Below are positions 6,874 to 12,391 of a stretch of DNA of 13,307 nt, in pieces. This DNA comes from Ornithomonoglobus_A sp045537455 (GTDB lineage: Bacteria; Bacillota; Clostridia; UBA1381). Below the pieces are notes generated by a model. That model made no database searches and was not told the origin of the DNA. It saw only the letters and a program-made list of their open reading frames with translations. The position numbers were made by a program, and so were the translations under genes. The stretch spans positions 1 to 13,307 of the forward strand of contig JAZSPM010000226.1 in NCBI GenBank assembly GCA_045537455.1, read 5' to 3'. How positions within the stretch are numbered: position 1 is the stretch's first letter; every line of letters starts with the position of its first letter.

Positions 6874-7383
6874 ATGCGAGTAACATCATCACAGGCAGCA
6901 AAGCTGTTGCGTCAGCTCAACAACGAACTGAGAGCATTACAGCTCAAAGAGGCAAACTCCTGCAGCTTCGTAGCCGCAATTCAGGAGGATGTCGAATCTG
7001 TACGCCCTGAGTACAAATTCAAGGAAATGCGTGATGCTCAGGCAGAGGTTGAGTGTAAGATCCGTACAGTAAAACACGCAATAAACGTGTTCAACACAAC
7101 AACAATTATCCCGGATTTTAATATTACGATCGACGAGATGCTTGTATATCTTCCTCAACTTAATGCGGAATGTGCAACCCTCTCTAAAATGAGAGACGCA
7201 ATGCCGAAAGTGCGTGTCAGCTCCGGTTATTCCGGCGGTGGCAATATTATCGACTATAAGTACGCAAATTACGACATCGAAGAAGTTGGCAGGTATTATA
7301 CAGATATTGCCGAAACATTGGCAAAAGCTCAGACAGCACTTGATCTGGTCAACAGCACTGTCGAATTTGAGATAGATATCTGA
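6874..7383 (+). CDS. Uncharacterised alpha-helical protein (169 aa)
   Basis: AAGGAGG lies about 7 nt before ATG 6874. The protein opens with a long amphipathic helix (residues ~5-27), continues through a second helical stretch with VECKIRTVKHAINVFNTTT (~58-76), then an ITIDEMLVYLPQL helix, a Gly-rich loop (SSGYSGGGN, ~116-124), NIIDYKYANYDIEEV, and a final helix ending in an acidic tail. I recall similar proteins as unnamed hypotheticals in Firmicutes; a distant likeness to the DIP1984/septicolysin-type helical family is possible but unproven. No membrane or signal segment. It has its own promoter at 6797 and no neighbour on the same short-spaced transcript. Confidence 0.82.
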   Translation: MRVTSSQAAKLLRQLNNELRALQLKEANSCSFVAAIQEDVESVRPEYKFKEMRDAQAEVECKIRTVKHAINVFNTTTIIPDFNITIDEMLVYLPQLNAECATLSKMRDAMPKVRVSSGYSGGGNIIDYKYANYDIEEVGRYYTDIAETLAKAQTALDLVNSTVEFEIDI

Positions 7384-7397
7384 TGTTCTTTCCGTTT

Positions 7398-7539
7398 ACA
7401 GCTCTCACGCCTCCTTTTGAATATGACATTGTTCATGTTCAAGGTTATCGTTGTCCGTTATTATCTTTCTTTATTGGTTTAGGTCAGGGTTCAATGTTTC
7501 TGACTTCCAATGAAAAAATAATTCGGCTGTGAGAACTGT
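7398..7539. ncRNA. Strongly foldable intergenic region, candidate structured RNA
   Basis: The gap holds three nested or adjacent stems. The closing stem is ACAGCTCTCAC plus GCC (7398-7411) with GGC plus GTGAGAACTGT (7525-7539), 13 of 14 pairs with one bulged T. Inside it, TTGAATATGA (7417-7426) pairs with TCATGTTCAA (7433-7442) over a 6-nt loop, including one T-G wobble. A third stem joins AGGTCAG (7481-7487) to CTGACTT (7500-7506) and TTGG (7474-7477) to CCAA (7507-7510) with a TTT bulge. TTATT (7458-7462) could also pair with AATAA (7517-7521). It starts 14 nt after the upstream stop codon, has no U-run, and no ORF uses it. Strand is not decided; the wobble pair mildly favours plus. Confidence 0.5.
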
Positions 7540-7561
7540 AATAAAAACTTTATGGCGGTGG

Positions 7562-7574
7562 AAGTTCGGTTTCA
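7562..7574 (+). repeat. 13-bp element AAGTTCGGTTTCA, copy 1
   Basis: Identical 13-mer found again at 8130-8142, in both cases 28-29 nt upstream of the GGAGG of an orphan gene. Here TTCGGT within it could be a -35 box (18-bp spacing to TGA-TACAAT). It may be a shared regulator site. Confidence 0.45.
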
Positions 7575-7594
7575 GACTGCTACTCTGATACAAT
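7565..7594 (+). promoter_or_regulatory. Possible promoter of the 165-aa gene
   Basis: TTCGGT (7565-7570), an 18-bp spacer and TACAAT (7589-7594) preceded by TGA, giving an extended -10. One hexamer is weak, so support is moderate. It lies 20 nt before the start codon, leaving a very short leader. Confidence 0.4.
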
Positions 7595-7614
7595 AATTAA
7601 TGGAGGATATGTTT

Positions 7615-8112
7615 ATGAAGTATGATCGTTATTTTCTTAAAAACGTACATAGCGATATAAAAGCCTATATGGCTGCTATGGATTTGGAACCACATCGCAG
7701 ACCTCAGAATCACATATCTCATTTTACCTACGACTGCGATTTTTACACGCTTCGCTATTGGCGGTCAAAAGATACTGCCTGGCTGACAAATCATTGGTAT
7801 AACCAGTCCTGTCTGGAACTGCTTGTTTACAATAACAGGCTGTATATCGGCATCTGGTTTGGCTTGAATAATAAGGATGCACTGAAGCTGAACAAGCATA
7901 AGCGTGAGATCATAGACAAATGTAAAGACTATCTCGACTATACATGGACAGATGAAAAGGGAACGCTCGCACCTACTGACGAAAAGCTGATACAATGGCT
8001 CTGCGAACCTGGTCATGAGACTGTATTCCGCAAAGAACTGACAAGTTATAACAGGGATGATGTTGTATCGGAAATGAAGCATCTGAAAGAATATCTTGAT
8101 ATTCTACTGTAA
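7615..8112 (+). CDS. Uncharacterised 165-aa protein
   Basis: GGAGG (7602-7606) lies 8 nt before ATG 7615, preferred over the in-frame ATGs at 7600 (overlaps the RBS) and 7609 (too close). Not recognised. The protein is soluble, rich in Tyr, Trp and His, with a central beta-like part (HFTYDCDFYTLRYW, then CLELLVYNNRLYIGIWFGLN, about residues 36-86) and helical ends, the last with many charged residues (SEMKHLKEYLDILL). It stands between the foldable region at 7398-7539 and another orphan gene 60 nt downstream, and shares a 13-bp upstream element with that gene. Confidence 0.78.
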   Translation: MKYDRYFLKNVHSDIKAYMAAMDLEPHRRPQNHISHFTYDCDFYTLRYWRSKDTAWLTNHWYNQSCLELLVYNNRLYIGIWFGLNNKDALKLNKHKREIIDKCKDYLDYTWTDEKGTLAPTDEKLIQWLCEPGHETVFRKELTSYNRDDVVSEMKHLKEYLDILL

Positions 8113-8129
8113 TTAATTTGACCGAGCGA

Positions 8130-8142
8130 AAGTTCGGTTTCA
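8130..8142 (+). repeat. 13-bp element AAGTTCGGTTTCA, copy 2
   Basis: Second copy of the 13-mer at 7562-7574. Here it forms the right arm of a small hairpin, ACCGA (8121-8125) with TCGGT (8134-8138). The gap 8113-8172 holds nothing else recognisable and no good promoter, so the gene after it may depend on upstream transcription or on a factor binding here. Confidence 0.45.
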
Positions 8143-8172
8143 AGCTAGAAATTTACAAAATGGAGGTATATT

Positions 8173-8964
8173 ATGGATAAGGTATTACGAAATGAATTAC
8201 TTGAAATGTTTCCGTGGGTTGATCACAAAAAAGACTTTCTCAGTTTTGATGACATTTATCAGACAGTAAAAGCTTCTCCCGGTCCTTATGGAGATATGAC
8301 TCCCAGAAATCTTGCAGGGAGTGGACGTCCGGAGGTTGCTGGCAAAAAAGAGGAAATGTTCCAAAGAATTACAAATAGTCTAATGAAGTGTCTGAACGAG
8401 TATTGCACGGATCAGAAAACATTTGATGCCTGGCACAAAGAAACCTGTCTCTGGTTGACAGATGCGCTTGAATGTTTGTGTAATAAAGGAATCACCGTCA
8501 AACCAGGAAAGGCACAGAAATTGATTAATATGTCTTTAAAGCATATATTCTGTTTTGATAGTGCAGAAGAAGCCGCACTTAACGGCACATTTCAATTTTG
8601 TCATGTTCCGGTAGACAAGTATCTGCTTTCATGGTATTATAGAGAGGTTAAAGGACTTGGAACATTGTCTGATGACAAACTTAAATGGGGCCATTTTGAA
8701 TACGAAGAGTATTATCGGATACAGTTAGAAATACGGAACTATCTTGCTGACAAGAAACGTAATTTAGATTACATAGATGGCAAAGGAAATCCACTTACTC
8801 CTTTTGAGAGTGAATTCTATATCTGGAATGAAGAGAAACTGATACGAGCTGCGGATGCTTTTATTCATGAATTGAATTGGGATAATTCTACCAAATGGAT
8901 GAAATGCAGTACATTAAGAACTCAATTTCAAACAATTCTTGCGAAAATCGAAAAGAAGCAATAA
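8173..8964 (+). CDS. Uncharacterised 263-aa protein with a GKAQK...N motif
   Basis: GGAGG lies about 6 nt before ATG 8173. Not assigned. The most family-like stretch is KPGKAQKLINMSLKHIFCF (about residues 112-130), followed by a HVPVDKYLL segment. A GKAQK-(x)-NM-(x)-K pattern followed by a His/Asp-containing segment is one I recall in unnamed, mostly helical proteins of Firmicutes and phage-rich regions. No signal peptide or membrane helices. The composition is somewhat more AT-rich than in the phosphatase gene further right, which hints at a separate origin. It ends 86 nt before the ATPase gene. Confidence 0.8.
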   Translation: MDKVLRNELLEMFPWVDHKKDFLSFDDIYQTVKASPGPYGDMTPRNLAGSGRPEVAGKKEEMFQRITNSLMKCLNEYCTDQKTFDAWHKETCLWLTDALECLCNKGITVKPGKAQKLINMSLKHIFCFDSAEEAALNGTFQFCHVPVDKYLLSWYYREVKGLGTLSDDKLKWGHFEYEEYYRIQLEIRNYLADKKRNLDYIDGKGNPLTPFESEFYIWNEEKLIRAADAFIHELNWDNSTKWMKCSTLRTQFQTILAKIEKKQ

Positions 8965-9050
8965 TACCGCTTTTGCAATTTTGAACTCATCAGTGTAAGG
9001 AATCGTTGCTATGTTGGTCACAGCGTATAGATTATTAAGGAGGGCGAATT

Positions 9051-10082
9051 ATGCAGTCGAATAAGACAGGTAGCAGATACACATTCGACAGCTTTGAGGT
9101 CACCAAAGCAAACAGCAAAGCCATTGAGAAAGCGAAGCAGTTTGCCCAGAACGCCGATTCAAAGCCGTTAGCGATATTCGGCGGAACGGCAACAGGCAAG
9201 ACACATCTGCTCTATGCTGCAAAGAATGCGATTGAACAGAATTCGCCTGAGCTTCATGTGATTTTCACAACAACGGCTGATATGGTATCCACTCTTATAA
9301 GTATTATCAGCAATGGCGGTACAACAGAGCAGTTCCGTGAGAAGTATATGCAGGCTGATGTCCTTTTAGTTGACGATATTCAGAAGCTTGCAGGCAAGGA
9401 GGCGATTCAGAACGAGTTTATATTGATTTTCAATTCGTTCTATGAGTCAGGAAAGCGTTTTATGATGACTTCTTCTCAGAAGGAAGCAGGATATGGAATT
9501 CAGGATAGGCTGGTCATTCGTGAGTTCTGGGGAGATTTTGCAGTTATTACACGGGCGTATATTCATACGAAATTTGAGTTAGATCCGGAACGGGAAGAGA
9601 AACGCTCCGCATTGCTGAAGGAATCAGAACGATTATACTGGAATTTAGCACATGACAAGGAATACAGCATTGAATCATTCAAATCATATTTCAAAAATGT
9701 CTGGACATATTTCAGCCAGTATATCAGGCTTTTCGATATTGACCGTGAAGACACTAAAATTATCTGCTATCTCAATCGCATTGATACTGTATTGCACTGT
9801 AAATTGCTGTCTAATATCGAAGTATGGGAGCAAAACGCCTGCATTCTGTTCTTTAAAGGGCTGATCTATACGCTTTCTTCGTATGATATCATAATGTATG
9901 AAGAAGGATTCTATGGTGATGGTATCCTGTTCATACCGCTACCGCATCATGCAGGAACATCGGATTGCTTTGAGATTAAGATAGACGAGTTTGATAATTG
10001 GTTCAACAGGTACTGCGAAGGATATAAAAGCACACGCATCGGAAAGAGACTATCAAAGATACATTGGCGTTTAGATTTGTGA
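9051..10082 (+). CDS. DnaA-like AAA+ ATPase with a novel C-terminal domain (343 aa)
   Basis: AAGGAGG (9037-9043) lies 7 nt before ATG 9051. Residues ~9-165 follow DnaA domain III: YTFDSF opener, Walker A GGTATGKT (44-51), Walker B VLLVDD (104-109) followed by IQKLAGKE, sensor-1 region FMMTSSQ (137-143), and DRLVIREFWGDF (152-163), which lines up with the arginine-finger segment of DnaA. The DnaA origin-binding domain IV (HTH with DHRTV signature) and the N-terminal DnaB-binding domain are absent. Instead there are ~175 residues of unknown, aromatic-rich sequence. It therefore binds and probably hydrolyses ATP; replication initiation or helicase loading for a mobile element is a reasonable inference, as is a different AAA+ role. 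The next gene starts 12 nt after its stop codon, so the two are almost certainly co-expressed. Confidence 0.88.
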   Translation: MQSNKTGSRYTFDSFEVTKANSKAIEKAKQFAQNADSKPLAIFGGTATGKTHLLYAAKNAIEQNSPELHVIFTTTADMVSTLISIISNGGTTEQFREKYMQADVLLVDDIQKLAGKEAIQNEFILIFNSFYESGKRFMMTSSQKEAGYGIQDRLVIREFWGDFAVITRAYIHTKFELDPEREEKRSALLKESERLYWNLAHDKEYSIESFKSYFKNVWTYFSQYIRLFDIDREDTKIICYLNRIDTVLHCKLLSNIEVWEQNACILFFKGLIYTLSSYDIIMYEEGFYGDGILFIPLPHHAGTSDCFEIKIDEFDNWFNRYCEGYKSTRIGKRLSKIHWRLDL

Positions 10083-10094
10083 TCGGAGGTATTG

Positions 10095-10802
10095 ATGAGA
10101 GTATCTGTATATTCAAGAAAAGCAATCGAGTCCATTATTGCCGACGGTAAATTTCCTGAGAATACCGCTGTTATAAGCTTTTGTGACCCGGAGCTGAAGC
10201 ATATCGACAAAGACTATTCCCGTGTCGATTACAGCAGTGCCTGTGATGATGTGTTCTATTGCGAAGTCGATGACCTCGACCTCGACTATCTGCCGGAAAA
10301 GGGATATACCTACGATAGCTTCTTCCCCGAAGCGCCGGATCTTGCAGAGTATATCAACAAAGCATTCCGTGACGGTAAGGATATCATCTGTCAGTGCGAA
10401 TACGGACAGAGCCGCAGTGCAGGCTGTGCGGCAGCAATCATGGAGCATTTTTACCGCCGGGGCATTGACATATTTGCGGATTACAAGTATTACCCGAATC
10501 AGGTGGTATATCACAAGGTTTTTGATGCTCTGGAATCGGCAGCATTTCAGCCTACAGAGTATCTTCAGCGTGTACACGACTATTCCGGCACAAAATATCC
10601 CTTTGACAGAAACGCCATTGAGGAAAGTCTGAACAGACTGCCACAGACCAAAAGAGACATTTTGTATATGTATCTGTGGGAGAGACGGTCAATGGCTTCA
10701 ATTGCCAGACTGGTTGGATTCGAGAATTTAAGAATCGAACAGATTCTATCGGTATGCCATAGAAATCTTGCACATTATATCGCAAGCAGCATGAGAAGAT
10801 AA
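10095..10802 (+). CDS. Protein-tyrosine-phosphatase-like domain fused to sigma region-4-like HTH (235 aa)
   Basis: GGAGG (10085-10089) lies 5 nt before ATG 10095; the in-frame TTG at 10092 is too close. Residues ~20-150 resemble the cysteine-phosphatase (dual-specificity) fold, with the P-loop CEYGQSR as Cys101-x5-Arg107 followed by SAG; an acidic stretch rich in Asp upstream (51-64) could supply the general acid. Residues ~172-232 (LNRLPQTKRDILYMYLWER then SMASIARLVGF) look like the sigma-70 region 4 / LuxR-type helix-turn-helix. The combination suggests a DNA-binding protein whose activity is tied to phosphate chemistry, or a phosphatase targeted to DNA. It shares a transcript with the DnaA-like ATPase. 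GC content appears higher than in the orphan genes to the left. The domain calls are strong for the P-loop and moderate for the HTH. Confidence 0.85.
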   Translation: MRVSVYSRKAIESIIADGKFPENTAVISFCDPELKHIDKDYSRVDYSSACDDVFYCEVDDLDLDYLPEKGYTYDSFFPEAPDLAEYINKAFRDGKDIICQCEYGQSRSAGCAAAIMEHFYRRGIDIFADYKYYPNQVVYHKVFDALESAAFQPTEYLQRVHDYSGTKYPFDRNAIEESLNRLPQTKRDILYMYLWERRSMASIARLVGFENLRIEQILSVCHRNLAHYIASSMRR

Positions 10803-10820
10803 TTTATCACAAGAAAGAAT

Positions 10821-10858
10821 CAGAGCATTGTCAATTTTCGGTAATGCTCTGTTTTTTT
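10821..10858 (+). terminator. Terminator of the ATPase / phosphatase-HTH unit
   Basis: CAGAGCATT (10821-10829) pairs perfectly with AATGCTCTG (10843-10851) around a 13-nt loop and is followed by seven T (10852-10858). It also separates the plus-strand unit from the convergent minus-strand gene ending at 10862 and may work weakly in that direction. Confidence 0.88.
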
Positions 10859-10861
10859 AGA

Positions 10862-11074
10862 TTATTCGTCCTCATCACTACACTCGTCAAGTCCGTGCAG
10901 AAGCTGGATGTATACGTATTCTGCTCGGTCATGCTCCTCGCCCTCGGTGGTCATCATAAGTTCAAGGAAATACGCTTTTGCCTGTTCATAGTCCGTCCAG
11001 ACCTCACGTTTTCCGTTGCAGACGGTAGTGACATTGCGTGATCTCGGCATTGCCAATTCAGGTGTTTTCAACAT
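10862..11074 (-). CDS. Small acidic protein typical of Firmicutes conjugative elements (70 aa)
   Basis: Read on the minus strand from ATG 11074, with TTTGGAGG 8 nt upstream; the in-frame TTG at 11089 lies inside that RBS. The core GKREVWTDYEQAKAYFLELMM and the ending LLHGLDECSDEDE match a small protein I know from integrative conjugative elements of Clostridia, usually near the relaxase genes; no activity has been assigned as far as I know. It has its own promoter at 11108-11136. Its place next to a relaxase-like ORF fits that context. Confidence 0.78.
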   Translation of the reverse strand: MLKTPELAMPRSRNVTTVCNGKREVWTDYEQAKAYFLELMMTTEGEEHDRAEYVYIQLLHGLDECSDEDE

Positions 11075-11107
11075 AGCTGTAACCTCCAAAAGCTTTATTT
11101 TGAATCC

Positions 11108-11136
11108 ATTATAGCAGATATTCCCTCCGGAGTCCA
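11108..11136 (-). promoter_or_regulatory. Promoter of the small acidic protein gene
   Basis: On the minus strand: TGGACT (11136-11131), a 17-bp spacer and TATAAT (11113-11108), the latter preceded by TGC to give an extended -10. It reads directly into the gene starting at 11074. Confidence 0.75.
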
Positions 11137-11209
11137 GCTCTGCGGAGATTTTGTAATAATTGTGCAGGGCGCAGCGATATCACAAAAATCATCAGTGCAA
11201 TGCGCTGTA

Positions 11210-11890
11210 TTATTCCAGATCATTACGCTTGCGTTTTGGCTCTCCACGGCTCTGCTCCTGCCGCAGATATTCCTCGATAGTCCTCTGTGCATCGGCAAGC
11301 TCACGGGCTTTCTTGTCTGCCTGATTAAACTCTGTGTTCATTGCCGACAGCTTCTCACGGAGCGTCGTGATACTCTTTTCCAGCTTCTCCACGGTCGGGA
11401 TATGTCCCGACGGATAAAGCTCCAACACCTGTGTACGGACTTTCCCATATTCGGAGAGTTCATAGCTGTGGGTTTCCTTATACTTCTTTTCATCACGACC
11501 GCTAAGAGCTTTCAGCTCCTCGCCGTAGTGCTTCACCTCCCGATATTTTTTCAGAACATTCAGCTTGACTTCCAGATCTTCAATCTCTGTTTTCAAGTTA
11601 TTCAGCTCGGACACTAAGCAACGGCTGTGGGCATAAGCGGAAATCGCTGCATTTCGTATCTCCTCCAGCTCGACTCCATACTGAGCGATTATGTTCTTTG
11701 CGATACTCGTCACCTGCATATTACCACGGTCGATAGCATCACGGACAAACCTGTTTTCCTCAACCTTCGGAGTGACAACTTTGATCATTGTCCTCGGCAC
11801 ATAAACCATACAACCTTGATACTGAGCGATACGGCTTTTGATCGTACCCGCCCAATAATCCTGTGTCCAGGTAACTCCAACCAACTCCAT
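11210..11890 (-). CDS. Coiled-coil ORF resembling the C-terminal part of a conjugative relaxase
   Basis: The open frame reaches back to 11932, but its first residues there come from a terminator, so I begin at the ATG at 11890; no RBS is seen for either. About 226 aa, mostly charged helix. The section with YGEELKALSGRDEKKYKETH, then ELSEYGKVRTQVLEL, then GHIPTVEKLEKSITTLREKL resembles the tail of MobA/VirD2-type relaxases of clostridial conjugative elements, where a K-x-F-x-x-x-H...L-P-T-V-x-x-L pattern precedes the end. No N-terminal relaxase signature (catalytic Tyr, HUH motif) is present. I read it as a leftover 3' part of a mobilisation gene, cut just upstream by the IS66 remnant; an independent coiled-coil protein is the alternative. 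Confidence 0.55.
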   Translation of the reverse strand: MELVGVTWTQDYWAGTIKSRIAQYQGCMVYVPRTMIKVVTPKVEENRFVRDAIDRGNMQVTSIAKNIIAQYGVELEEIRNAAISAYAHSRCLVSELNNLKTEIEDLEVKLNVLKKYREVKHYGEELKALSGRDEKKYKETHSYELSEYGKVRTQVLELYPSGHIPTVEKLEKSITTLREKLSAMNTEFNQADKKARELADAQRTIEEYLRQEQSRGEPKRKRNDLE

Positions 11891-11904
11891 AGAGCAGATT
11901 AGAC

Positions 11905-11939
11905 AAAAAACGCCATGACCTGAATCAGTCATGGCGTTT
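11905..11939 (-). terminator. Terminator following the IS66 remnant
   Basis: AAACGCCATGAC (11908-11919) pairs with GTCATGGCGTTT (11928-11939): a perfect 12-bp stem with an 8-nt loop. On the minus strand it is followed by six T (11910-11905). It lies directly after the transposase stop codon (11947) and just before the relaxase-like ORF, so that ORF is cut off from upstream transcription. Confidence 0.85.
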
Positions 11940-11946
11940 GATATAT

Positions 11947-12078
11947 TTAATTATGGCAATAATCTGGCAAGACGTTTGACCACGGCAACAGTTCATCAAG
12001 CTGTTCCGTTGTCGGTTCTGTTCCAAGCTTCGGGAGTGCTGTCAGTAAGTGAGTAAGATATCCGAAAACATTAAGGTT
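11947..12078 (-). pseudogene. C-terminal remnant of an IS66-family transposase
   Basis: About 43 codons, NLNVFGYLTHLLTALPKLG then TTEQLDELLPWSNVLPDYCHN-stop, match the IS66_C end of IS66-family transposases, whose hallmark is the Y-L..LL..LP...LDELLPW...LP-x-x-C pattern. The ~28 readable residues before it (12162-12079) look unrelated, so the break is near 12078. More than 90 percent of a normal ~500-aa transposase is missing, so it cannot move by itself. The gap from here to 12391 holds only the features listed next. Confidence 0.85.
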
Positions 12079-12244
12079 CCAAAAGATGCAAGATCCTATT
12101 GGATATACATATTGATATATATTTATCTCTATCCAGAAAAAATTTTCAGAAATGCCATACAAAAGGATTGGTTTTATGTATACTCACAAAGGTTTCTTAT
12201 GTTTTAAATTTTCCTTAGTTGTGTAAAAATTTTGGAAGATTTGA

Positions 12245-12296
12245 AAATTGATTTCAATTTAGTACTATGAATTGTAAAAGTGAAAACGTGTATAAT
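12245..12296 (+). promoter_or_regulatory. Palindrome and TATAAT upstream of the integrase terminator
   Basis: AAATTGA (12245-12251) and TCAATTT (12254-12260) are perfect arms with a 2-bp gap; a TATAAT lies at 12291-12296 but without a good -35 box (TGAATT at 17 bp is the best). Together they could be a regulated promoter reading right, towards the terminator at 12338-12381, or part of the recombinase binding region. The rest of 12079-12337 shows nothing I can support. Confidence 0.35.
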
Positions 12297-12337
12297 AGAC
12301 AACATACAATTATGCTGTGAAGGTAATATGCTGAGCA

Positions 12338-12381
12338 GAAAAAACGATCCTGCCTCAGCCAAAGCCGAGACAGGATTTTTT
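12338..12381 (-). terminator. Bidirectional terminator after the integrase gene
   Basis: ATCCTG (from 12347) pairs with CAGGAT (to 12375), continued by CTC/GAG and GC/GC with single mismatches, around a short CAAA loop. A run of six A precedes the stem and six T follow it, so it can stop transcription from both directions. For the minus strand it ends the integrase transcript (stop codon at 12392). Confidence 0.8.
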
Positions 12382-12391
12382 GCATTTGAGT

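Noticed and set aside
7398..7610. Hammerhead ribozyme or retron RNA in the foldable gap
   Set aside because: No CUGAUGA/GAAA core was found on the strands I read, and no reverse transcriptase is in the window.
8118..8162. Promoter starting at TTGACC (8118) before the 263-aa gene
   Set aside because: No acceptable -10 box at 16-18 bp spacing.
10113..10785. Long antisense or alternate-frame ORFs inside the phosphatase-HTH gene
   Set aside because: No RBS, no recognisable domains, and the main frame carries a clear Cx5R motif and HTH. These are shadows of a GC-richer gene.
11162..11617. Plus-strand ORF with hydrophobic stretches opposite the relaxase-like ORF
   Set aside because: The hydrophobic runs are the complement of charged coiled-coil codons on the minus strand; there is no RBS.
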